A stretch of DNA of 64,000 nucleotides from Euwallacea fornicatus. Taxonomy: Eukaryota > Arthropoda > Insecta > Coleoptera > Curculionidae. Below the pieces are notes generated by a model that had not been told where the DNA came from, made no database searches, and saw only the letters and a list, made by a program, of their open reading frames with translations. Made by a program: the position numbers and the translations under genes. Shown here piece by piece: positions 10,806 to 21,600 of this stretch (positions within the stretch are counted from its first letter, which is position 1; each line of letters starts with the position of its first letter). The stretch covers positions 1,302,001 to 1,366,000 of the forward strand of contig NC_089564.1 of assembly GCF_040115645.1 (NCBI RefSeq), given 5' to 3'.

Positions 10806-12940
10806 ATATCGAAATTTGATGCGGATGTCTACATACATCCAGAAAATGTATCTTTAAATGGAAAATTTTCTCTTTTTTTTCTTCACTGTATGTATTTTAA
10901 TCTTTACACTTGATTTTCAGTACTGTCTCCTCTCGCCATATATGCCAATGACAATATTTTACACACCAGAACTTATTTTCAATTACATTCCACGGAGTAC
11001 TCCTAGACCAACTCCCAGTCCTTTGAAGGCCACAGACGGGCCCAAGCTCAACCGGACATGCCAATGTTCTTCTGGCCCGTAGGAAGAGGCGATCGGTTTC
11101 GTCGGACTCCGCTACATTAACGTGCCAGCTGACATCAATGCGTCGGTACCCAACTACCTCCAACCACCCCTACTGGGAAATCCACATAACCAGAAGAGCA
11201 TTGCTTGCCCAGTTACGTCCGCCGAGTTCCACCAAGAACCCAAAGTTGGTTTTGGAACTCCGTGGGGTCCCAAGGGACACTTAGGGACACTTTGATGTTG
11301 GTGCCAACATGGTCTTCACCATCGAAGAAATACCGTTTGCAGCTGCATAATTTAGCGCTGCCATCTATGGATCGGGACGAAAAATCGTATTTATAAACAA
11401 ATATGTTTAAAGTATTAGGTGTAAATAAGAACTTGTAGAGATGGAAGCGGGTATCTACGAGGGGAGTACCAGAAGTATCAGACCCAACGCTTAAAGAGAA
11501 GAAAATTGTAAAAAATGTCACCTTATTTCTTAACATGATCTCCTTTCAGATTGACATACTTTTCCCCGCGACGTTCTATGGGTTCTACACCCTGCTTAGT
11601 GTGAGAAACTGCGAATGTTTCAAAATGAGCATCAACCTAAGACATCGCCTCTTCATTATTGGCAAATCGCTTTCCACCGAGCCATTTTTCAAGTTTGGAA
11701 AAAGAAAATAATCTGAAGGGGTTAAATCTGGCGAATAAGGTGGGCGAGAAAAAAATTCAACCATGTTGATGGATTTTGGCCATCACGATGACAGAAGTGT
11801 GCACTGGTGCGTTCTCTTGATGAAATAAGACTTTCTTTTTCGCCAAATACGGTCGCTTTTTCCTATTTTTTTCGGTTAACTGCCGCAATAAATTTGTATA
11901 ATATTCGTCGTGTATTGTGTTTTTACTTAGAGAGATTCTCCATAAACATGATCTCACGTGCATTTCGACAAACTGACGTCATCGCCATTCCTGCATATGG
12001 ATCGGTTTTCGCCTTCTTCAGAGCCCATTCTCTCTGCTGAGTCCATTATTTTGACTGCTTTTTCGTCTCAGTTGTGAGATGATGGATCCATGTTTCGTCT
12101 ATTATTATGAGTCGATGTGAAAACTCGGTTTTATCATTACAAAACACTTCCTTGAAATATCCTGACCGTGTGGTTTTCGTTCAATTTTGAGTAATCACGG
12201 CGTCCACTTTGCACGCACCTTTCTCATATCGAATTGTTGATGATGTACTGGACTTTTTGAAATGCCTATGAAGTCTGATAACTCGCCCGATTTTAGTCCA
12301 CCGTTTTCCAGTACAGTTTTGTGAATTTTAAGCACCATTTTTGTGAAGAACTAAAGTGCCCACCGCTGCGGAGTACTTCTTGGCAGTCCGTGCAACCGCG
12401 CTTAAACTCTGCCACACGATATTTTACAACTGTTAACTAAAGACTAGATTCCCTCAGAGTAGAATCTACATCCGCTTTGATATTGGATAGACCAAGACAT
12501 TTCAAATGAAAACATTGAATCACATATCGATTGACAATGTTTTCCATATTCACAAAACGTCTAAAAGCATTCAATGAAAACGGCTCCAAAACAAACAGAA
12601 ATCGACGTATCAGCCTTAACCTTTAAAGATAAGCTTCGTAAGGTTAGGTCTTGGTAATAAAGGTTAATTTTTAACAAAAATCGCCATCTATGTAGCAGGT
12701 CGGGTACTTCTGGAACTATCCTGGTACATGCAAATAAAAGATTTCATGCAGCTGCAAAAAAAACTGGAACCATTTTTGTGTTAAGGATCCAACATTTGAA
12801 TTTTGGAGTTTTCGAACAATATTTCCAAATATTGCTGAAAATTTCGAAAAACCGTCATACTCAGGACTTTGAAATGATGCCTTTTCGTGCACGTGAATAG
12901 TTGAAATACAGACCTGCTTTCAATGCGTTGAACTTGATGT
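10806..12940. repeat. Tandem unit copy B (with full mariner)
   Basis: This is the most diverged copy of the unit. Its left part (10806-11457) aligns with 12941-14150 of copy C once C's own insertion is removed. After the mariner, the right flank TTTCATGCAGCTGCA resumes the alignment with C's TTTCATGGTACTGCA. Copy B lacks the 13015-13582 insertion and shows the unoccupied site TTCTTCACTGTATGTATTTT at about 10880. Confidence 0.7.
11458..12724 (-). mobile_element. Full-length but dead mariner element
   Basis: Length 1,267 bp, the usual mariner size, flanked by TA (11456-11457 and 12725-12726). The terminal inverted repeats are imperfect: GAGGGGAGTACCAGAAGTAT and CAGGATAGTTCCAGAAGTAC. On the minus strand the transposase is readable in pieces. 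A helix-turn-helix and linker region lies at about 12100-12550. At 11757-11963 there is VLFHQENAPVHTSVIVM, with the family's HQDNAxxHTS block altered to QEN, followed by the region of YSPDLAPSDFFLF at about 11700-11760. Stops and frameshifts break it. Confidence 0.8.
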
Positions 12941-14330
12941 TCTTTTGATATGGGTTTCTACATACATTTTAAAAAGTATTTTTAAATGGACGTTTTTCCC
13001 TTCTTCAGTGTATACAGGGTGATTCTTGAATTGAAATTATGCCCCTAACTGTGTCTGGAAGTCAGTAAAACTGAAACATTTTCCAAAAAACTTAAAAGTA
13101 AGGAAGCTACATCAATTTACCACAAATTGAGTCTACAACTCTATCTATCTCAAAGGATGTGTTCAATGTAGTCATTATTGACCTCGACACAGTGCTCTGC
13201 CTAACACAACCACTGTTGCTTAATAATTAAAGGAAACCTAAAGAGAACCTAAATCTTTGCAACTTCTTTCTGGAGGGGTTATGAAAAGTTTACCTTTACG
13301 CTTATCAACGCACGTGAAGAATCAATTGTTCGCATAGAGTAGGCAGCAGTAAAAATCAGAGGAAAACGGGTTTCCTTACTACGCGCCATTAAGGAATAGT
13401 AGTTGCACGGAGCAGAGCGTTGTGTTGAAGTTAATGGTGAAAATCCCTTAAGTTTTATAAACTTTTGCACTCATTTTGTAGTGACTCGATGCAACTTTCT
13501 TATTTTTAAGTTTTTTAAAAATGTATGTTTTATTGAGTTCCACACATAAGTAAAAAAAAGTATCAACATAGAAATAATCCTGTATATTTTAATCTTCCCG
13601 CGTGATTTCCAATACTACCTCTGACTACATGAAACTGACATGGCATTTTAGACACCAGATCTTATTTTCAATTATATTCCACGGAGTATTCCCCTAGACC
13701 GACTCCGAATCCTTTGAAGACCACAGACGGGCTTGGGCTCAACTGAACATTCCAATGTTCTTCTCGTCCGTAGGAAGAGGCGATCGGTTTCGTTGGGTTC
13801 CGTCACATTAACGTGCCAGCTGATATCAATGCATCGATACCCAACTACACCCAACCACCCTTGTTGAGAAAACCCACGTAACCAGAAGAGCATTGCTTGC
13901 CCAGTCACGTCCGCCAGGTTCCAAAAAACACAAAGTTGGTTTTGGAGCTCCGTGGGGTCCCCTGAAGGCTCACCAAGGGACAATTTGGAATTGATGCAAA
14001 CACGGTCTTCAACATGAAAAGAGTACAGTTCACAGCTAAATACTATAGTTCTGCCATCTGCATGTCGGAAGGAAGAGTTGTTTTTGCAAATAATGTGTTT
14101 AAAGTATTGGGTTTAAATTCGAGCCGGTGGGGATGGATGCAGGTACTTATACGTTAATAATTTCATGGTACTGCAGAGAACCACCAGCACCTATTTTTGG
14201 ATTAAGAATTTAGTATATTACGGTGAGGTCTTTGCGTGTTGGTAAAAACGTGAAACAGAGATCTGCTCTAAATGTTTACAGTATGGTAACTTTAACTGGA
14301 ATAAATTCGGTCTCCACGTGGTATTTGATT
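12941..14330. repeat. Tandem unit copy C (mariner-free)
   Basis: Aligns with copy B from TTTCTACATACATT onward and with copy A almost base for base across 13655-13985. At the position of the mariner in A and B it reads GTACTTATACGTTAATAATT with no insertion, so it is an unoccupied site. It carries its own TIR element at 13015-13582. The right limit is approximate. Confidence 0.65.
13015..13582. mobile_element. TIR element inserted in copy C
   Basis: Flanked by TA, with ends CAGGGTGATTCTTG and GAAATAATCCTG. Inverted similarity continues inside: AAAAAACTTAAAAGTAAGGA against the reverse complement of TTCTTATTTTTAAG. Copy B gives the unoccupied target. No transposase frame was recognised. Confidence 0.65.
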
Positions 14331-15603
14331 TTTAGCAAAATCGCTTAAACACGGCAATTTTATTTCACCCGATACACTTTTTAGTGGTATTCGTATATTA
14401 CAAATGTCAAACCCTTAGCTAGAGTGAATGACAACTTTGCATGAGATGAATCGAGCTTTAGACCTTCTTTAAGCTGGTTTGGGACAAATTGATGTAGCTG
14501 AGCACATGGATATTTTCCAGAGTGTTATTAGTCGATTATTCTTTCATAACTGCTTATAGAAAATTATAGAGACTTGCAATTCACTCATCGAGGGCTAGTG
14601 TTTTCTAGTTGAACTGAATTAATTTACTGGCTTTTTATTATGTTTCAGCAATTTAATTTAACAAAAATACCTCGAAAGGTTTTAACGTAAACACGAAAAC
14701 ATGTTAACTTCTTGCTTGCGCTGTATTGAAACGTGTTTCTTCCCATCTTCGTACCTCCTTTTGCCAATCTCACCTGTTCAATCTCCATGGTTGCCTAGTT
14801 GCCTTTTTGCTAAGAATTACTTTTGGCTTATGTAATTTATCACCTGTTTACTTTTAACCTGTGAATTACCACACAGACAAAAAAACGTTGTAATCAAACC
14901 ATAGAAACTTTATTTTCTTAAAAACCATACGAAAAATTCAAGAAACCATAAATGTAATGTTCAAAAATGTGATAACAAAATTCAAGATACAGGCTATCCC
15001 AACAACGTGTACAAAGGTCGACTTTTAGCGTTCGCATTACAGATTAGTTAAATCGGTACCGGAGTTATAAAAAGAAGTGTTGCGCATGTCTCAAAATTAC
15101 AGAAAAATGCATGTCCCTAAAAATTTCAGAATTATATTTGTGTTAAAATGATGGGCATCCTATATTTAAATCCAATCTTGTTCTTTGGGTAAGAAATGAT
15201 TTTTTGAGTGGAAACTATTAGTATCTCAGGTATATCCTTGAAACCAGCATAAAAAAGCCTGACTAATATCAAACTGAATCGTTTTACTAGCATTATTTAT
15301 ACTCTCCACATCGAAAAGTATGCCACAAGGCCATTTTAATTTTTTTTACGTTATTTACGTTTAAATAGATGGGAATTGAAAAAAAGAGAATGCAGGCTCC
15401 ACCTGGGAAAACACCGTACACATTCCGATAACTCTAAAGCGTGCGCCCCGCTTCTTTCTACAACTATCAAATCTACTATTCCATTCTAACTTTAACGCCA
15501 AAGGACATATCGATAATTCACATACTGTTAGCGTATCCTGTATGTATGTAAGAGGTATGTACCATTACAAACCTAACAGAAATACAAAAAAAAAAAAATA
15601 ATA
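14331..15603. other. Intergenic and RalGPS 3' flank
   Basis: No gene recognised. The part nearest 15603 should be the RalGPS 3' UTR. No poly(A) signal stands close to the stop; a TTTATT (AATAAA on the minus strand) occurs near 14910. The text is otherwise low-copy AT-rich sequence. Confidence 0.4.
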
Positions 15604-18600
15604 TCACTCAAACGACATGAGATTGCTGGGTAATGGCGTTGGGTCCCCGTTGGCAGCCTGCTGCAACAATCGACACCATTTGTCTGCTAAAACTTTGGTT
15701 CCGACACGAAATTTGTACACATTTCCTAGGGCGATTATATAGGGAGAGATGAAACTTACTTTTTGTTATTAATTTTTATAATAAAATAGTCACCTCGTGA
15801 GTGATCAATCAACTGGAACGTGTCCTGATGAAGAGTGGCGTCACAATAAAATACCTGACAATCTGTTAGTGACACAATTTTACAAGGTTCTCGTTTGAAG
15901 TCTGATCTTTGGTGTCTAAAATGAAAACGACCATATGAGGTATTTTTTTATGGGTCCCCCTGTTCGAAAAGGGTTTTAGTTACGGAAATTGTGGCAACTG
16001 ATTATGATTTACTTTATCTCTACATGTAAACGAACAAGGCAGAATAGAAAACCTTCAAACATCCCAAAGATAAAACAACTTACCCTTTGAAAGACTTGGG
16101 GGAAAAATATACCGAAGAGTTTGCCCAAATCTGCAGCCAGTAGCGCTGCCAAGAAGACACTGTCGGTTTCCTGCCTTCCTTAAGGACAGTTTTTCGCCTA
16201 ACGCAACCTTGCATCGTGCAAAGGTTTTCCTCTGAACTAATTCCATCCTCAGATAACCTGTAACGAAAATCAGAATTTTCTCATATTTTGGTTTCACGGA
16301 AATTACTTAAAACAATAAATAAAAAATTAAAACCCTTATTCAGTACAGTAAAATACGTAATATCAGTATGGGAAGGTCGTTAGAATCAAATAGAAGGAAT
16401 GTTTAGGGTACCTTGTAAGTAATGTGCAGTTATCTTCGCTGCTCTGTGATGCTTGTAAAGGGAGATCGCTAATGGGTGATGGTAAATTGCTTTGCCTTAA
16501 ACGTGACAATCTTGAGTCTTCCACTTCCGAATCGTCTAACAAGTGCAGCGTTTTAGGGATATTTTTTGGATCAAAGCCTCCCACTTGATACGTTTTGGAA
16601 AAAATACTGTAAGGTAAAATAATGAAGGTAACGAAGGGATTTTCGAGAAAAACGAAGGTATTCTTATACGTTTCTAATATTCTGAAAGAATAATTGCTTT
16701 CTGAATAACATATGTCGCGGAAAAAATAAGTACCAATACAACAATCAACGAGGGGTCCACTGGACCCCTGTCCTTACCATACTATACCATACTATAAAGT
16801 TCAATTTGGTACGACAATGGAAACGCCCTGGATCCTTTTTGAATTGACACAGTTCGTAGCTTAAAAAAGTTTGTAGTCTGGGGCCCCCCTAAGCGATCAC
16901 TTTGTGTAGGTGCACACGTGCGCCCGCCTTATCAGTATCCTTTCTCTAACTATGAAGTTAGAGAAAGAGTACTTTATTACTTCATATTGATTGAATATAT
17001 GTACTCCTGCATAAACGCTAAAAATTCCAAACTTAAACCTTAATGATGTATTTCACAACCTTGGCATGTAATACACGATGAACACATACTAGCAAAATAC
17101 CTTTAAAAAATTTCCAATATTTATAAACATGCTGCATGTGTAGTAGATTCAGCTCTAATCATGGAAAGGTCAACGAAACCAGTACAGTTACACTATCGGA
17201 AAAAAATAAACCATATGGAATTGAGTGTGTAAAAAAAACAATACCATATCTTCATGCTTAATCAATACCAAAAAATAAATATTAAGAATGTGCACTGCAA
17301 AAAATATGACATAAAAATGTAATAAATAATTGCTCTAAAATGACAAATAACATTTGTTAAGAGATCTATTGACGATTCAAACAAAAATTTTACGCCCTTT
17401 TCTGAGGTTTTACGCAAAATGCCCTAAAGAAGGTAAAAAATGTTACTGAAAGTGTAATTGGTTTTAAGACAATCTTCCATTTGTTCTGAAAACAATCTGA
17501 ATTAAACGATTATGTTATGGACCGTGGTGGCAGTGAACAGGTTGCCTGGAATTCTCAATCTAAATCTGCTGAAAATCCCCTTTGAACGAGCTGTTACTGC
17601 TCTTTTTTCATGAGTCGATTATCCATAAGCCCACGTTTCGTGGTATCCAAACTTTTCGTTATCCCCCGGTTCATGAATCGAATTTCGAAAATTCGAATAT
17701 AATTCCTTTATTGAGCAATATTGCAACAACTATTAAACAATAGCGTTTACCGTAATTTTACACAATAAAATTTAAATATGGCTTAAATTAATTTGTATAT
17801 GGAAAAAAGATCTGTTAGGACCTAACCGATGTTATTCAGTCGCTCCAAGAATGAAGAAAAAGTTTAAATGCCCTAAAATATGAGTTTATGGGCATTCGCC
17901 CTACATGAAAACAAAATGAATTATTCATCTTTAAAAAATAAATATAACAAGTATGAAAGTAGTATTAAACAAAATATTCGCAACTGTGAATTTTCACTTG
18001 TCGCATCACACTAAGTGAGCCTAATGCAAACGGAACAATGTGAGCTTGGACGTCTGCTGCTTAGGGGACGTTACTAAATATTCTCACCTAGTGAGGTACT
18101 GCTTGATTTGAATCGCCAATAGTGCAGTGAAAATACTATTTCAGTTCTATACGCTCATTTAGTAAGTACGTCACACTCTTAACATCTTCACAGAACCATC
18201 AGAAGATTTAACACTGTGAATATTCAAAATTGTACGTTGGGACTGACACAAGAGCTTTTGAGTGCTGAAAATTCTAACTACCAACATGGGACCTGAGTTG
18301 AATTCTAGCACATTGCGTGAAATGTTCAACAATTATTGAAAATATGGCATAATGTCGTGTGTCTGTGTTAAATCTTATGTTCGCGTTCGTGCCGAATGTT
18401 CGCATTCGTGCCGAATGTTCGCATTCATGCCGAATGTTCGCACTTATGTCGAATGTTCGCACTTATGTCGAATGTTCGCATTCATGCTGAATGTTCGCAC
18501 TTATGTCGAATGTTCGCATTCATGCCGAATGTTCGCACTTATGTCGAATGTTCGTATTCATGCTGAATGTTCGCACTTATGTCGAATGTTCGCATCATTA

Positions 18601-21600
18601 AAATGTGATTTGATGACCGTGGCGGCAAGAACTAAATGAGCGTATTTCCGCTCACTGGAATATGAAATGTTTTCATTTACTCGGTCTACCTTCAGGATCT
18701 ATCTACCATCCATTGAAGCTTTGGCATTAATCCAACTTACCTAAACGGGGGATGATTCCCCAGTTTGTGAAAATTTCTAGGAAGACTTGTGCTACGAAAT
18801 CTAAGGAAAAAATCCCAAGATAAAATTCGATCGCTTTATGTACGTAATATCATTAAGGATAAGTATGAAGGTAATAAGATTAGGGAAAATTCCATACCAC
18901 TGAAAAAGAATGTTCTCGATTAAATTAAAGGAAAACCTACTTCGTTCCCAAACTTCGACACTTTCGATGGCTGGGTATAAATTTCCCACTGGAAGTAACG
19001 GCTTGCAGTCGAAGTGATCCGGAAGAGGCTTTAGCCGGTGAGAGATTCAGCGACGCAATAGCTACCGGATCTTGGATGACCGATTCCTTGGAGCTGTGGT
19101 TCGATGAAGTTGGAACGGGACTTGGAGCTTCCAATTTCAAAGATAATCTAAAGTAAAAACAAGCAATATTGTCAACTTCTACAGGCACCTTTCAAGGGTA
19201 AAAAAGACGTACTTGTACTGATCGTCCTCCACAAATTTCTGCAACTCTTCTATGTACCTTACGGAGTTCAAATAATCTTGTATATGAGGAATTCGCACCA
19301 GATTCGAGTAATCCGAATGCTGATAATTCGAGATAATTCTGAGTATGTTATTCATCTTAAATGTTCGTTGCTGAGATTCCAGGCCTCCCGAATGCGGATG
19401 GGCCATATCAATGTAGACCAAGTCAGTCAAGTATAACCCTGGGAAAGGCATTCTTCCGGTAAAAAAAATTGTAAGCTAACAAAGATCCAGGCATTTACCC
19501 AAGTAAGGTATACATGGTAATTTGAGGCTCTCGATGTGACTCCTTAAGTTAGCCCAATTATTTTCATCTGAAAACACTTCCGCTAGCTTGTCAAAAGCTT
19601 GCTTGTCTCTCTTTGGTATCGATGTCCACGTTTTGGAAAGTCTTGAAATATTTTTAATTCGAAAAGTGCTGCTGCTGAGTGCTAGAATTTTACCTGTAGA
19701 CTGCTGCACTTTGCAGAGCCGATATTATTGCGAAAAGCGAATGCAGATTGCTCAGTTCGTACAGTCTTTTGGCTATCCTAATGAAAAAGGCTAAAGTTTC
19801 AGCCCTCTGTTTGATGGTTGAGCAGGCAAGGACTTCTTGTACAACCCAAAAGCTTACCTGGAACAGTACTCTATAGTTACGTCAATCGGTTTAGTCGCTG
19901 AGAACGATTATAGTATTTTTTGACACCTCAGCATGCATACGATGAGAAAAATAATTAAATACCTATACGGAGAAGGCCATAGATCCCGCATAAATTCGTT
20001 AAAAATTTTAGGTAATAGTTTTCACGAAAATGCTGGAACACATCAAGTATCATTCTTAGTTCTTCGTTTTTTTGACGTGGCAGACATGTATACAGGGTGA
20101 CCCATGTAGTACACAAATGTACTTTTAATTTTTTTTTCTTATGAACCCCATGCACGTATATGACATTTTTGAGTTCTTTGAAAAAAAAAATAAAAACAAT
20201 AATGGAACTATAAATACTTAAAAAATAACAACATGAGCTTCTACAATCTGATTTATTAAACGTTCGAATTTTGCCGCGTTAAGCTCCTTACAGCGGGCAA
20301 GCCGCAATTCAAATTTCCCAAAACCTTTTCTTATCGTTTGAAGTGGTGCCTGTTGAGCTTCTTGAGCAATTTTATTTTTTTAACTCATCTGTATGGTTGA
20401 ACTTATTTACATGCGCCGTGTGTTTCAAGTAAACCCGTAAAAATCCATAAGGGCCAGGTCGGGCGGTCCAGCAGGCCGCTCTAATTACCATCTCGCGCAA
20501 AAATTTCAATAACTTTTGAATTTAGACATGATTGAAATTAGACACATTCAGAATTTGTCAAATAACACAAGAACGTCATGATGCGCGTTGGATTCCATAA
20601 GAAAAAAATGAACAAGTACATTTACCTACTGCACGGGTAACCCTATATACATGTTTGTCATTTCGAAAAATGCATAACTAAAAACACTATTTGACGTGTT
20701 TCGGCATTTTCATAAAAAATATTGTCTTGAATTTTTAACGAATTTACGGGGACTGTTGGTCCTCTGTGTATATGCAGAGCGTAGGAATACATCATATCCT
20801 GAGGTGTCCAAGCTTTATCGGATAAAATCCGTATCGTTTTTGTGCATTGTTGGGTGTAAATAACTCTACATTAAAATTCCGAAACTACAGGTCCAGGGAT
20901 TTTTTTTCGACAAATCGATGCTTCAATTCGAATTTATTCATTCGTAATGAAACTTTATTCTCTCCATTTATGGACTCGCTTGCGAGCTTCCTCGGCCATA
21001 AACTAATTCGTCTCACAAAATCTTACATTACGAACTTATTGCATAAATAATTAGAAGAATGGATGGAAAATGTATAAATAGAACTAACGGTTTCTAAAAT
21101 CCAAATGAGCATTCTACAAATCAAGATAATCGTTGTAATATCATAAAATGTATAATCATAAATTAATTTTTGCTTCAAATGGCATAATCTACTTAAGATT
21201 TTCCTGTTATGCTTTACTGCTTCACTTCGATACAATCAACAAGGGAATAAAAAGTGTGTCAGAGGGTAAAATAATTTGAGTTTTACAAGAACGAGATTCG
21301 GATCTTGGCAAAATCGGAATCATACTTGAACCTTTAACAAGATCAATCGAAATAAAAATCGTGTTAACCGTTACATTTTTCAATGTTCAACCTGAGGATC
21401 GGCCTCATCAACAGCATTCACAACGACGTCGAAACTGTAAGATAAGCTTACATGATTAAATCTTCTAGAAAAGGCCACGACATTGGGAGCTACGGTGTGT
21501 TTATGCTTCTTGTTCCAGCCGCAACTGGTCAGTTCTTCCGGCTGGATGCTGGAAAATATCGGCCAGTCCAGAATGGTCAGCTGAGCAGCAAAATCTTCAG

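Noticed and set aside
18352..18639. 95-codon plus-strand frame rich in Cys-Ser-His and its minus-strand counterpart
   Set aside because: Produced by translating the 19 bp minisatellite, which lies inside a RalGPS intron.
19476..19709. Start codon at 19709 for an independent protein
   Set aside because: The frame begins in a 52 bp intron. The downstream part is RalGPS exon 5, joined to exon 4 by splicing.
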